DNA from: Bacillota bacterium
GTDB lineage: Bacteria; Bacillota; Ch66; Ch109
NCBI GenBank assembly: GCA_013178275.1
Contig: JABLWZ010000021.1
Span: 1-64,000 of the forward strand
DNA: 64,000 bases
Reading direction: 5' to 3'
Part shown: positions 35,024 to 46,371 of the stretch, one piece after another
Numbering within the stretch: the stretch's first letter is position 1
Layout: the number at the start of each line of letters is the position of its first letter
Position numbers and translations under genes: made by a program
The notes under the pieces: model-generated
Seen by the model: only the letters and a program-made list of their open reading frames with translations
Database searches by the model: none
Told to the model about the DNA's origin: nothing

Positions 35024-35156
35024 ATGCAGTCAATTCTTTCCTTCCCTTTTTGCGTCTTCGGGCCAGTACGTTTCTTCCACCTTTGGTTTGCATCCGAGAC
35101 AAAAACCCGTGGACCTTTTTATGTCTACGCCGCTTAGGCTGATAAGTCCGCTTCAT
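35022..35156 (-). CDS. rpmH: 50S ribosomal protein L34
   Basis: 44 aa, beginning [18 protein letters not shown] and ending in a basic tail; all L34 positions are conserved. GGGAGGTGG lies upstream of the ATG. First gene of the minus-strand origin operon. Confidence 0.97.
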   Translation of the reverse strand: MKRTYQPKRRRHKKVHGFLSRMQTKGGRNVLARRRKKGRKELTA

Positions 35157-35579
35157 TAAGAGTTCCACCTCCCTGTCACAAGCCGCTTCGGACTCGTAGA
35201 TAATTATATCCAAGCCCTTATTCATTGTCAACCGGACATAATTTTTCCATCTGTTGATAAAAATGCCGTCATCTGTTATTATTATAACGCATTCCGGGTT
35301 TCTACCAACAAAGTGTTGGTTTTTTATACACAGCTTGTGGATAAATCTGTGTATAAAATTGATACTATCATAAATTACTCCGCTTGTTCCATGTAATTTT
35401 CTGGCTTTAGCCGTTTTTTTACACGTTTACATAGGATCAAAACGCCACAGTTTCTGGCTTCATTTAAGCAAGCTGGCTTTCGCCATCGCCAAAGGCTGGC
35501 GGAGGCCAAGTTTTATATTTTTTCATCTTCGTTTTTATCATCACAGAATCGGACACTTTCCCCCGCTGGAGGTCTTAGC
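35157..35579. other. oriC part 1: intergenic region between rpmH and dnaA
   Basis: AT-rich, 423 bases. Three DnaA-box-like sequences are close together: TTATACACA (35324-35332), TGTGGATAA (35336-35344, the reverse of TTATCCACA) and TGTGTATAA (35348-35356). The outer two form an inverted repeat TTTTATACACAG/CTGTGTATAAAA. A terminator-like ACCAACA-AAG-TGTTGGT-T6 lies just left at 35304-35326. Divergent promoters for rpmH and dnaA must lie here. Confidence 0.72.
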
Positions 35580-36899
35580 ATGTTGAAGCCTAATCTTTAT
35601 CAGTTGTGGGAGCAGACGCTCATCCTACTGCAGGACGAGCTTTCCCCCGACAGCATGGACACCTGGCTCAAATCGGCCCGTCCCCATTCTTTCAATGAAA
35701 AAGTATTGATACTTTCCGTCCCCAACGTCTTCGCCAAGAACTGGATCGAGAGCCGTTACTCTTCAATTATCCTCGATAAGCTGAAGTTTCTGCTCGGTTA
35801 CCCGGTATCCATCCAACTCAAGGTTTCGGACTCCGAATGGTCCCCTCCCCGGGTGGACGAGCTTCCCTATACGGTTTTAAACCTCAAGTACACCTTCGAT
35901 ACCTTCGTGGTGGGCAACAGCAACCGCTTCGCCCATGCCGCTTCTCTGGCCGTGTCGGAAGCCCCTGCCAAGGCCTACAACCCCCTCTTTATTTACGGCG
36001 GGGTCGGTCTGGGCAAGACCCACCTTATGCAGGCCATCGGCAACCATATCCTGAACCAGATGCCATCGCTGCGGGTGGTCTACGTCTCTTCCGAGACCTT
36101 TACCAACGGCATCATCAACGCGATCCGCGACGACACCACCACCGAGTTCCGCAACCGCTACCGCACCGCTGACGTGCTGTTGATCGACGATATCCAGTTC
36201 CTGGCCGGCAAGGAGCGCACTCAGGAGGAGTTTTTCCACACCTTCAACACCCTCCACGAGGCGAGCAAGCAGGTGGTTATCTCGAGCGACCGTCCGCCCA
36301 AGGATATCCCCACCCTCGAGGATCGGCTCCGTTCCAGGTTCGAATGGGGATTGATCACCGATATCCAGACCCCGGACCTGGAAACCCGTACCGCCATCTT
36401 GAGGAAAAAAGCCAAACTGGACGGCCTCGACATCCCGGACGAGGTTACCCACTATATCGCCAATCAGATCCATTCCAATATCCGTGAACTGGAAGGGGCT
36501 TTGAATCGGGTAATCGCTTACTCGACGCTGCACGGCAACCCCATAGACATTGAATTTACCACCCACATCCTGAAGGACATCCTTCCGCCTATCAGCGTCA
36601 AACCTATAACCATCAACTATATTCAGCAGACGGTTGCGGAGTTCTTCGGCCTGAAACAGGAAGACCTGAAGGCCAAGAAAAGAACCCGGGAGGTGGCTTT
36701 TCCACGGCAGATAGCCATGTACCTTTCGCGCGAGATAACCGACAACTCGCTGCCAAAAATCGGCGAAGCTTTTGGCGGCCGCGATCACACGACCGTGATG
36801 CACGCCTGCGATAAGATATCGACCGATGTCAAGACCGATGAAACCTTGAAGTCGATACTCAATGAGCTGATCAACCGGCTGCATTCTAATAACCAGTAG
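35580..36899 (+). CDS. dnaA: Chromosomal replication initiator DnaA
   Basis: 439 aa. Domain I ([22 protein letters not shown]), AAA+ domain with Walker [12 protein letters not shown] near residue 145 and Walker [15 protein letters not shown], and the C-terminal DNA-binding signature [16 protein letters not shown]. Length is normal with a short domain II. It binds the boxes seen on both sides of its own gene and melts the origin. Confidence 0.97.
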   Translation: MLKPNLYQLWEQTLILLQDELSPDSMDTWLKSARPHSFNEKVLILSVPNVFAKNWIESRYSSIILDKLKFLLGYPVSIQLKVSDSEWSPPRVDELPYTVLNLKYTFDTFVVGNSNRFAHAASLAVSEAPAKAYNPLFIYGGVGLGKTHLMQAIGNHILNQMPSLRVVYVSSETFTNGIINAIRDDTTTEFRNRYRTADVLLIDDIQFLAGKERTQEEFFHTFNTLHEASKQVVISSDRPPKDIPTLEDRLRSRFEWGLITDIQTPDLETRTAILRKKAKLDGLDIPDEVTHYIANQIHSNIRELEGALNRVIAYSTLHGNPIDIEFTTHILKDILPPISVKPITINYIQQTVAEFFGLKQEDLKAKKRTREVAFPRQIAMYLSREITDNSLPKIGEAFGGRDHTTVMHACDKISTDVKTDETLKSILNELINRLHSNNQ

Positions 36900-37050
36900 T
36901 CATTTCCACACTTTATTCACAGGCTGATCGGCTCTATTTCAGATGGTGCAAGGTTTTTTGACGGTTTCCACAGGCCTTACTACTATTACTGTTATTAACT
37001 TTTTAACTAAAAATTATAATAAGGGGTTCAAGCATATTTTTTGAGGAGGT
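36900..37050. other. oriC part 2: DnaA box and AT-rich unwinding candidate
   Basis: Between dnaA and dnaN: TTATTCACA at 36913-36921, a TTTCCACAGG near 36963, and an almost pure AT tract at about 36990-37022, the typical look of a DNA-unwinding element. With the rpmH-dnaA region it forms a bipartite origin as in Bacillus. Confidence 0.6.
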
Positions 37051-37077
37051 GTGACGGTCGTAAGACCGCCCCTGATG
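37043..37077 (+). promoter_or_regulatory. dnaN ribosome site separated from its ATG by a small hairpin
   Basis: GAGGAGG ends at 37049 and the ATG is at 37075, too far for normal initiation. Between them CGGTC-GTAA-GACCG (37055-37068) can fold into a hairpin with a GNRA-type loop, which would bring the two into working distance. GTG 37051 is too close to the Shine-Dalgarno. Confidence 0.45.
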
Positions 37078-38184
37078 AAATTAACCTGTGAGAAACAGCT
37101 CCTGCAAGGAGCAATCCAAACCGCTCAAAGGTGTGCATCCACCAAGTCCACCATTCCTGTTCTGGGCGGTATTCTGCTGACCGCCACTCCCGCAGGTCTC
37201 ACTCTCAAGGCTACTGACCTAGAACTGGCGGTAGAGTGTTTGATCCCGGCCCAGGTATTTGAAGAAGGATCAGTGGTGGCGCCGGCTCGGTACCTGTCCG
37301 ATCTGGTGCGGAGGCTCCCGGAAACGGATATCGGAATCGAGCTGGATACGCAGACCCGCAACCTGGTTTTTACTTATGGAAACTCCCGTTTCCAGCTGAA
37401 CACCCTGAACGCGGAGGACTTCCCTCTGCTGCCGTCGGTCGACCTGGCTAACGCCCTGAAGATGCCGCAGCCCGAGTTCAAGGAACTGGTGCGCAAGGTT
37501 GGGGCTGCCGCTTCGGCTGATCCGATACGCCCGATATTCACCGGCATACTCTGTGAATTCAACGACGGGGTGCTGACTATGGTGGCTACCGATACCCATC
37601 GGCTGACCCGCAAGCGGATGACGCTGGAAAACAGCATCGGAGGGGTCAACCCGGTGATAATCCCCAATCGGGCGCTGCAGGAGTTATCCCGTTTGTTGAA
37701 GGACGAGGATTCCGATTTCAGCATAGTCCTGAGTTCGGGTCTGGTGGCCTTCGTTACCGATGAGTTTACTCTTACCACCAGGCCGATCGAGGGAAAATTC
37801 CCTGACTATGAAAAGGTGATTCCCGCGGAATTTAAGAACAACATCAGTCTGCAGCGGCTGGACCTCCTGGCTACCCTGGAACGTGCCGCCCTGCTGGTTT
37901 CGACCAGGGACGGCACCAGCATCGTGAACCTCGATATCAAGGAAAGCTCCCTGGTACTCTCCTCACAGGCGGCCAACCTGGGCTCCCTGAGGGAGGAACT
38001 GGTGGTGGAAAGCAGCGGTGAACCTCTGGAGATATACTTCAACGCCCGCTACCTGATAGACGCCCTCAGGGTCATCGACAGCGAGAGGGTGACGGTCGAT
38101 TTTTCCGGTGCTTTAAGCCCGTGTGTTATAAAACCGCTGCCGGAAGAAGACTATCTGTATATGCTGCTGCCGATAAGGTTTTAG
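37075..38184 (+). CDS. dnaN: DNA polymerase III sliding clamp, beta subunit
   Basis: 369 aa, three topologically similar clamp domains. The start MKLTCEKQLL matches the family; the ATDTHRLTRKRM region and the C-terminal ending LPEEDYLYMLLPIRF (clamp C-terminus, LPxR type) are clear. It rings DNA and tethers polymerase. Third element of dnaA-dnaN-recF. Confidence 0.96.
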   Translation: MKLTCEKQLLQGAIQTAQRCASTKSTIPVLGGILLTATPAGLTLKATDLELAVECLIPAQVFEEGSVVAPARYLSDLVRRLPETDIGIELDTQTRNLVFTYGNSRFQLNTLNAEDFPLLPSVDLANALKMPQPEFKELVRKVGAAASADPIRPIFTGILCEFNDGVLTMVATDTHRLTRKRMTLENSIGGVNPVIIPNRALQELSRLLKDEDSDFSIVLSSGLVAFVTDEFTLTTRPIEGKFPDYEKVIPAEFKNNISLQRLDLLATLERAALLVSTRDGTSIVNLDIKESSLVLSSQAANLGSLREELVVESSGEPLEIYFNARYLIDALRVIDSERVTVDFSGALSPCVIKPLPEEDYLYMLLPIRF

Positions 38185-38228
38185 CGGCGTCATTTCCCAG
38201 GAAATAATCTGAGGCGGGGGAGGGGCGG

Positions 38229-39416
38229 TTGTTCCTAAAACAGCTTAGCCTGGTCAACTATCGCAACTACAGCCGGTTGGAGCTGGAATGTCACCCGGGC
38301 ATCAACGTCTTTCACGGGGATAACGCCCAAGGTAAAAGCAACCTGATCGAGGCCATCTATTATCTGGGTATGGGAAAGGCCTACCGCACCGGCAACGACG
38401 ACAGCCTGGTAAGGTGGGGGGAGGAGTCTTTTCGCATCAAAGCGGAGTTGGTTAAGTCAAACCAACTCCTTTTGGAAGAGATCGGTTTTTCTTTTACCCA
38501 GCGTAAGGCGATAAAGGTCAATGGACAAAAAGTAAACTCCTTCCGAAGTCTGCCAGCGTTGTTTCCCCTGGTTCTGTTTTCTCCAGACGACCTTCAGCTG
38601 ATAAAGGGCAACCCGGTCTTTCGGAGAACCTACCTGGATGAAATCCTGGGGGTCCTTTACCCGGGTTTCCAGGAAGCCAACTCGGGGTATCGCAGGGCCC
38701 TGACGCAGAGAAACAACCTGCTGCGGAGGGCGGGGGGACCGGGGGACGAGGAGCTGGAACCGTGGGAGAGGCTGCTCTCGGAACAGGGAGGGCGTATCAT
38801 CGCTTACCGCCTCTACCTGCTGCCCATGCTGGGAAACTCGATACGGGGATTTTTTTCTGAAATCAGCTCCGGCGGCGACCCGCTGGAGGTCAATTACTAC
38901 TCATCCATACCGTCGATCTGGCAAACTTCCCTTTCTGCTTCCTGTACGATAGAATATTATTTGGGTGAGGTCGCAAAAACCATCGAGGACTATCTGGCGG
39001 CAGCCTATGTAAACCAGCGCGGTATGGACCGCAAACGTGGATTGACTTCGCTGGGACCGCACCGCGACGACCTGGTTTTTCGACTGAAAGGGAAAGAGGT
39101 AAAGCACTACGCCTCACAGGGACAGCAGCGGGCGGCTACCCTGGCGCTTCGCCTGGCGCAGTTGAAGCTCCTGGATGAAGGCCTGCGGGAGAGACCGATC
39201 CTCCTGCTGGACGACGTGTTTTCCGAACTGGATGAGAATCACCGTGATTCCCTGCTCAAGAACCTCAGCCTGGAACGGCAGGTCTTCATAACCACCACCA
39301 GCACCGACCAGATTCCCAACTGGGAGGCGATCAGGGGCGGGGCGCACTGCTGGAGAGTGAGGGAAGGGCGGCTGAACCCGGAGGATCCGGTTTTGGATAG
39401 GGAAAGCTATGGATAG
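38229..39416 (+). CDS. recF: DNA replication and repair protein RecF
   Basis: 395 aa SMC-like ATPase. Walker A GDNAQGKSNLIEAIYYL is at residues 32-48, signature ASQGQQRAATLALRLAQ near 300 and Walker B ILLLDDVFSELD. TTG start preceded by GGGAGGGG. It loads RecA at gaps with RecO and RecR. The small S4-domain gene (rlbA/yaaA) that sits between dnaN and recF in Bacillus is missing. Confidence 0.95.
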   Translation: MFLKQLSLVNYRNYSRLELECHPGINVFHGDNAQGKSNLIEAIYYLGMGKAYRTGNDDSLVRWGEESFRIKAELVKSNQLLLEEIGFSFTQRKAIKVNGQKVNSFRSLPALFPLVLFSPDDLQLIKGNPVFRRTYLDEILGVLYPGFQEANSGYRRALTQRNNLLRRAGGPGDEELEPWERLLSEQGGRIIAYRLYLLPMLGNSIRGFFSEISSGGDPLEVNYYSSIPSIWQTSLSASCTIEYYLGEVAKTIEDYLAAAYVNQRGMDRKRGLTSLGPHRDDLVFRLKGKEVKHYASQGQQRAATLALRLAQLKLLDEGLRERPILLLDDVFSELDENHRDSLLKNLSLERQVFITTTSTDQIPNWEAIRGGAHCWRVREGRLNPEDPVLDRESYG

Positions 39417-39432
39417 AAGGCGGGGAAGGGGT

Positions 39433-39693
39433 ATGTTTCTACACCTGGGGTCCAACACCATCGTATCCAAACAGGACATCGTGGTCATCCTGAACCTGGA
39501 GACCACCAAACAGTCCCCGATCAACAGCGAGTTTATACGCCTGATCCAGGGGGAGGGGAGGCTGCAGAGCATCGCGGAGCCGGGCAAGGAAAAGACCTTC
39601 GTCCTTACCAGCGATCAGGGCTTCCTTTCGCCCATCTCGGCGGCCACCCTGGCGCGGCGCATCGATAACCTGAAGGAAATACAGGGGGATTGA
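39433..39693 (+). CDS. remB: Extracellular matrix regulator RemB-like (DUF370)
   Basis: 86 aa. The family start MFLHLGSNTIVSKQDIVVIL is seen, and ATG 39433 follows GAAGGGG; an ATG at 39409 overlaps the recF stop and precedes the conserved region. RemB/YaaB sits between recF and gyrB in Firmicutes and affects biofilm-matrix genes in Bacillus. Confidence 0.88.
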   Translation: MFLHLGSNTIVSKQDIVVILNLETTKQSPINSEFIRLIQGEGRLQSIAEPGKEKTFVLTSDQGFLSPISAATLARRIDNLKEIQGD

Positions 39694-39733
39694 CATAGAG
39701 TTTCACGGATCCACCTGCAAGGAGGGCATATAA

Positions 39734-41662
<1,929 letters not shown>

Positions 41663-41697
41663 TCTGTCAGCAGCCTGATGCACAAGCATGGGAAAGG

Positions 41698-41720
41698 AAC
41701 GCCCCGGAGGGGGCGTTTTC
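41698..41720 (+). terminator. gyrB terminator
   Basis: AACGCCCC-GGAG-GGGGCGTT with TTTTCTG: a strong 8-bp intrinsic terminator ending the dnaA-gyrB operon. Confidence 0.8.
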
Positions 41721-41830
41721 TGCTCGATAAGATAGAGACTCTTTTATCACTCTTCAAGAGGATATTCGGGCGAGTTATAGAAATCTATTGTTAAGTTATT
41801 CACATAAACGGAAGAGAGGGGGGCCCCTGG

Positions 41831-42514
41831 TTGATCGATGCCAAACTGATCAAGGAAAGGGCGGCGGCGCTGGGTGCGGATCTGTGCCGGATAGCTCCGG
41901 TGGAAAGGTTTGGGGACGCGCCGGAGGGGTTTCGACCAACGGACATAGTGAAGGGGTGCCGGTCGGTGATCGTCCTCGCGGCACGGTTCCCCGCCAGCAC
42001 GATCTCGGGGTCTTCCCAGGCGGCCTACACCTTCGTGCGGCACCGGATGATAGACAAGCTCGACAGCATAACCTTCCGGCTCTCGTCTGAACTGGACTTC
42101 GAGGGGGTCCGCGCCATCCCCATCCCGTCGTCGGACCCGTATGAGTACTGGGACGAGGAACGGCGGCACGGGCGGGGGATTCTGTCGCTGAAGCACGCGG
42201 CGGTGCTGGCGGGCCTGGGGAAGATGGGCAAGAACACGCTGCTGATCAACGACCGCCTCGGCAACATGCTGTGGCTGGGCGCGGTGCTGGTGGACATCGC
42301 CCTGGAGCCCGATCCTCCGGCTGACTACGAGGCCTGCATACCCGGGTGCACCGTCTGCATAGACTCCTGCCCCGCAGAGGCCCTGGACGGCGTCACGATC
42401 GACCAGAGCCTCTGCCGCAGCCGGATGGGCAAGGAAACGGAAGGCGGGGGATGGGTGATCGCCTGCAACCTCTGCCGGGTAATCTGCCCCAGGTGTAAGG
42501 GAATCACCAAGTAG
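41831..42514 (+). CDS. QueG-like double [4Fe-4S] protein
   Basis: 227 aa. N-terminal domain resembling epoxyqueuosine reductase (ALGADLCRIAPVERF, SVIVLAARFP, KHAAVLAGLGKMGKNTLL), then a ferredoxin-like C-terminus with CIPGCTVCIDSCPAEAL and a second cysteine set CR...CNLCRVICPRC. It is shorter than QueG (about 350 aa) and lacks its later helical part, so it is probably a different redox or corrinoid-activating member of the group. TTG start after GAGGGGGGC. A single TTATTCACA box lies just upstream (41796). Confidence 0.78.
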   Translation: MIDAKLIKERAAALGADLCRIAPVERFGDAPEGFRPTDIVKGCRSVIVLAARFPASTISGSSQAAYTFVRHRMIDKLDSITFRLSSELDFEGVRAIPIPSSDPYEYWDEERRHGRGILSLKHAAVLAGLGKMGKNTLLINDRLGNMLWLGAVLVDIALEPDPPADYEACIPGCTVCIDSCPAEALDGVTIDQSLCRSRMGKETEGGGWVIACNLCRVICPRCKGITK

Positions 42515-42643
42515 TCCATACCCGGCCCGATCTATTTTTAAAAACCCCCGGCGGATGGGTTTGCCGGGCGGACTTTAAACCTGAACGCACTGACAAGCAG
42601 GTGGAATAGCCAGATTTACAGGGGTTTAAGCCCTTTTCGGGAA

Positions 42644-42672
42644 TTGACATCGGACCCCGGATGAAGTACTAT
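42644..42672 (+). promoter_or_regulatory. Sigma-A promoter of the molybdopterin oxidoreductase-moeA unit
   Basis: TTGACA at 42644 and TACTAT at 42667 separated by 17 bases: a near-consensus promoter in the 349-base gap before the oxidoreductase gene. Confidence 0.72.
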
Positions 42673-42680
42673 TTAAATGC

Positions 42681-42698
42681 AGAATGAATATTCATTCT
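42681..42698. promoter_or_regulatory. Palindromic operator overlapping the transcript start
   Basis: AGAATGAATATTCATTCT is an 18-bp perfect palindrome of the GAATGA-n-TCATTC type bound by TetR/AcrR-family repressors. It begins eight bases after the -10 box, a good place to block transcription. No TetR gene is in the window. Confidence 0.62.
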
Positions 42699-42863
42699 GT
42701 TACTTGATGTTAAATATGTTAAAATCAGGTTTTGAATTTCAAGCCGGGTATAGCTTATAAAACTAAGCTAAAGTTTACAATTATGTCCTGTTTTGTCTAA
42801 CCAATCAATCGCACAACTGCATACGAAAGATTTTAAGTACATCAAAGGGGAGGATTGGTTTTG

Positions 42864-44942
42864 ATGACCGAGGAGATTCGCTGGGTAAAGACTCACTGCG
42901 CGAGGATGGACCACGGTGGCTGCGGCCTGCTGGTCGGGGTCAGGGATAACCAGATCGTACAGGTCAAGGGTGACCCGGAGGGCTACCTGAACCATGGCTA
43001 CACCTGCTACAAGGGCCGGGTCTCGGCTGACCGGCTGACCCACCCGGACCGCTTGAAACATCCGCTGAAGCGGGTAGGCGAGCGCGGGGAGGGGAAGTGG
43101 CAGCGGATCTCCTGGGACGAAGCGCTCGATGAAACGGCCAGCGGCCTCCTCAAGATAAAGGAGAAGTACGGCGCGCGGGCGGTCGGGTTCGGAGTGGGGA
43201 TGCCCAAGGGGCTGGAGCACTTCGTTTTGATCCGGCTGGCCAATATCTTCGGTTCGCCTAACGTCATCGCTTCTCAGGACGTATGCCACGCCGCCCGGGA
43301 GGTTACCGGCATCCATACCTGCGGTTTCTACCCGGTCGCTGACCTTCACAACCCGACCGGCCTTATCCTGTCGTTTGGCAGCAACCTGCTTTCCTCCAAT
43401 GAGGAGGGACAGATCGGCAGCATGGTACTGGAGCAGATTAAAAAGAAGGTGCCGCTGATCGTGGTCGATCCACGCCGGACCGAGCTGGCCGAGCGCGCCG
43501 AGGTCTGGCTGCAGGTCAAGCCGGGGGCGGAGACCGCGCTGGCGCTGGGCCTGCTGAACGTGGTGATCGAAGAAGCCCTTTACGATAAAGAGTTTGTGGA
43601 GAAATACACCCACGGGTTAGAGGAACTGGCCCAGCACATCAAGCAGTATTCTCCGGAGGCGGTTTCCGAGCTGACCTGGGTCCCGGCCGACCTTATCCGC
43701 AAGGCCGCCCGCATGTACGCGGCGGCGAAGCCGGCGGCTCTCCAGTGGGGCAACGCCATCGAACACTCGGTCAACGTGTTCGATTCGGCCAGAGCGCTGG
43801 TCTGCCTGATGGCCATCACCGGCAACCTGGAGGTGGCGGGGGGCAACGTCAACGCCCACGACCCCAAGATCATGGGCCTGGGCGAGTTCGTGCGGGCCGA
43901 CCTTATCCCCACCAAGGCCAAGGAGATGATCAGCGCCCACCACGGGGTGATACCCCGGTTGATGACCATCGCTCCCGCATACTTCCGCAAGGCGGTCCTG
44001 GAGGGGGTTCCGTACCCGGTCCGGGGATACTACGGGATGTGCTGCAACCCGCTGGTGACCTGGGCTGACAGCCGGACTACCTACGAGGCGTTCAAGAGTC
44101 TGGACTTCATAGCGGTGGCCGACCTGTTTATGACTCCCACCGCGGCCATGGCGGATATCGTCTTCCCGGTGGCTCACCAGTACGAGATGAACGACATCGG
44201 CCACTACGGGATCGGGCACGGCATGGTGCTGGCGCGGCCCAAGGTCGTCGAGCCGCCCGAGGAGTGCTGGCCGGACATGAAGATCATGAACGAGCTGGGC
44301 AAGCGGGTGTCGCCGCCCGAGTTGTGGAAAGAGGATCACGAGGAGTTTCTGGAGGACCTGGTGCGGCCAGCCGGCCTTACCTATCAGGAGTTTGTCGCCA
44401 AGGGCTACCTGAAGGGTCCGGACCGGTTCAAGTCATATATGGAAAAGGGGTTCCGCACCCCCACCGGCAAGGTGGAGCTGCGGCTCAGCACCGCCGAGAA
44501 GTTTAAGCTGAAACCCCTGCCCGAGTATACGGGAATGCCTGACGGGGAAGACCCCGACTACCCGCTGCTGCTCATCAGCGCCAAGAGCCGCTACTTCCTG
44601 CTCTCTTCCTATCGGTGGGTGGAGAAGCTGCGCCAGAAGAGGCCGCATCCCTTCGTGGATATCAACCCGGAAACGGCGGCGGCCCACGGGATCAGTGACG
44701 GCGACAGCGTCATCGTCGAGACCAAGTATGGGCAGATCGAGCAGGTGGCCCGGGTCACCGACACCGTTCATCCCAAGGTTATCAACGTGGCGCTGGGATG
44801 GTGGTTCCCGGAGGGAGACGCCTCGGAGCAGTATGAATGGCGCAAGTCGAACTTCAACATGCTGACCTCGATCGGAACCCTGGGGAAAGAGTTCGGGACC
44901 CCGAACATCAAGAATCTGCCCTGCCGGATACGTAAAAAATAA
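42864..44942 (+). CDS. Molybdopterin oxidoreductase (DMSO-reductase superfamily)
   Basis: 692 aa. The N-terminal Fe-S motif has Cys12, Cys20 and Cys48, but the expected second ligand is Asp16 (HCARMDHGGC...C). The likely Mo/W ligand is Cys141 (SQDVCHAAR), so it is not a selenocysteine form. The bis-MGD-binding motifs are present along the chain and the C-terminal molydopterin-binding domain (VDINPETAAAHGISDGDSVIV) is complete. It has no Tat signal, so it is probably cytoplasmic. Family resemblance is to formate dehydrogenase-like and acetylene hydratase-like enzymes; substrate unknown. Followed by moeA and controlled by a palindromic operator. Confidence 0.85.
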   Translation: MTEEIRWVKTHCARMDHGGCGLLVGVRDNQIVQVKGDPEGYLNHGYTCYKGRVSADRLTHPDRLKHPLKRVGERGEGKWQRISWDEALDETASGLLKIKEKYGARAVGFGVGMPKGLEHFVLIRLANIFGSPNVIASQDVCHAAREVTGIHTCGFYPVADLHNPTGLILSFGSNLLSSNEEGQIGSMVLEQIKKKVPLIVVDPRRTELAERAEVWLQVKPGAETALALGLLNVVIEEALYDKEFVEKYTHGLEELAQHIKQYSPEAVSELTWVPADLIRKAARMYAAAKPAALQWGNAIEHSVNVFDSARALVCLMAITGNLEVAGGNVNAHDPKIMGLGEFVRADLIPTKAKEMISAHHGVIPRLMTIAPAYFRKAVLEGVPYPVRGYYGMCCNPLVTWADSRTTYEAFKSLDFIAVADLFMTPTAAMADIVFPVAHQYEMNDIGHYGIGHGMVLARPKVVEPPEECWPDMKIMNELGKRVSPPELWKEDHEEFLEDLVRPAGLTYQEFVAKGYLKGPDRFKSYMEKGFRTPTGKVELRLSTAEKFKLKPLPEYTGMPDGEDPDYPLLLISAKSRYFLLSSYRWVEKLRQKRPHPFVDINPETAAAHGISDGDSVIVETKYGQIEQVARVTDTVHPKVINVALGWWFPEGDASEQYEWRKSNFNMLTSIGTLGKEFGTPNIKNLPCRIRKK

Positions 44943-44989
44943 ACCATGGCAACACCGAATACCGGTGCTGGTGAGTAGGAGAGGTGCGC

Positions 44990-46327
44990 GTGCGTCATAA
45001 CGTCACGATAGAAGAGGCCCAGAACCTGCTGGTGAACGCTGCCGCTGCCGTGAAAACCACCATGGTGTCCCTGGATTCCGCTTCGGGCCGGGTCCTGGGT
45101 GAAACGGCTGCCGCTGATTATTACGTGCCGCCCTTTAACCGGTCGGCCATGGACGGGTACGCCGTGATAGCGGGTGATACCGTCGGGGCGATGCCCGAAC
45201 AGCCGATCATCCTGAGGGTCGAAGCCGATGGGGCGTCGACGCCGGGGAGGGCGATGGCCCGCGGCGCTGCCGTCAAGGTGATGACGGGCGAGCCCATTCC
45301 CGAAGGGGCCGATACAGTGGTCAAGTACGAGGAGGTCCGGAGGCAGGGAGACACGCTCGCCGTATACCGCGCGCTGCCCGCCGGCGAAAACGTGGTGCCC
45401 CTGGGTGAGGACATGAAGCCGGGGGATACCATCGCCCGCGAGGGCACCCTGATAACCCCCGCGGTAGCGGCGGTCCTGGCGGGACAGGGGAAGGGCCGGG
45501 TCCGGGTTTACCGGAGGGTGCGGGTCGCGATCTGCAATACCGGCGATGAACTGCTGCATCCATCCGAGGGGCCGCGGCCGGGGAAGGTATACAACAGCAT
45601 CTACCACGGCCTTGCCGCCCGCTGCCGTGAGCTGGGGGCGAGGCCGGTCGACTTGGGGATAACGCCGGATGACGTGGAGGAAACGGTTCGGCGTATTGCG
45701 AGCGGGCTGGAGAGGGCCGATCTGGTTGTCATCACCGGGGGTGTTTCGGTCGGTGAATACGACGTGGTCGAGGACTCCCTCCAGGGCCTGGGGGCTGAGT
45801 ATATATTCCGCCGGGTCCTGATGAAGCCGGGTTCGCCCATGCTGGCGGCCCGGAAGGACGGCAAGATCATCGTGGGACTCTCGGGAAACCCGGCGGCGGC
45901 GATGATAAGCTTTGAGCTGATAGTGGCACCCCTTATCAGGCGGCTGATGGGTCTGCGCAAAACCACCGCTCCCAGGTTCCAGGGGGAGATGGTCGACGGC
46001 TTCAAGAAAGCGAGCCCACAGCGGAGGCTGCTCAGGGCGCAGCTGGTGCGGCAGGACGGGAAGAACCTCGTAAGACTAACTGGCGCTCAGACCAACGGGG
46101 TGCTGAAGTCGATGATCCACTGCAACGCGCTGGTGGATATCCCGGCCGGGAGCGGACCGGTTTCTGCCGGGCAGCCGGTGACGGGGTTTCTGATAGGACG
46201 GGTCGACCAGGCCGATGGAGAAGAGACAGCCTGGGTTCCCATGGTGGTGCCGGGCCGGGGAGGGGTGGGGCGCGGGACAGACGCGGAGAGGGACCCCCAA
46301 ACCCCCTGGATTATCACGAAGTATTAG
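44990..46327 (+). CDS. moeA: Molybdopterin molybdenumtransferase MoeA
   Basis: 445 aa. Inserts molybdate (or tungstate) into adenylated molybdopterin. FNRSAMDGYAVIA near residue 42, VMTGEPIPEGADTVVKYEEV near 95, and the MoCF block VVITGGVSVGEYD with GLSGNPAAAM follow the family order. GTG 44990 is preferred since AGGAGAGG overlaps the earlier GTG. It lies 47 bases after the molybdo-oxidoreductase gene and faces modC. Confidence 0.94.
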   Translation: MRHNVTIEEAQNLLVNAAAAVKTTMVSLDSASGRVLGETAAADYYVPPFNRSAMDGYAVIAGDTVGAMPEQPIILRVEADGASTPGRAMARGAAVKVMTGEPIPEGADTVVKYEEVRRQGDTLAVYRALPAGENVVPLGEDMKPGDTIAREGTLITPAVAAVLAGQGKGRVRVYRRVRVAICNTGDELLHPSEGPRPGKVYNSIYHGLAARCRELGARPVDLGITPDDVEETVRRIASGLERADLVVITGGVSVGEYDVVEDSLQGLGAEYIFRRVLMKPGSPMLAARKDGKIIVGLSGNPAAAMISFELIVAPLIRRLMGLRKTTAPRFQGEMVDGFKKASPQRRLLRAQLVRQDGKNLVRLTGAQTNGVLKSMIHCNALVDIPAGSGPVSAGQPVTGFLIGRVDQADGEETAWVPMVVPGRGGVGRGTDAERDPQTPWIITKY

Positions 46328-46342
46328 ACTTAATCGAGTTTT

Positions 46343-46368
46343 AAGGGAGCGGCTCAGGTCGTTCCCTT
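46343..46368. terminator. Terminator between convergent moeA and modC
   Basis: AAGGGA...TCCCTT arms, extended by GCG/CGT pairing, with GGTTTATTT on the plus side. It lies between the two converging stop codons. Confidence 0.6.
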
Positions 46369-46371
46369 GGT

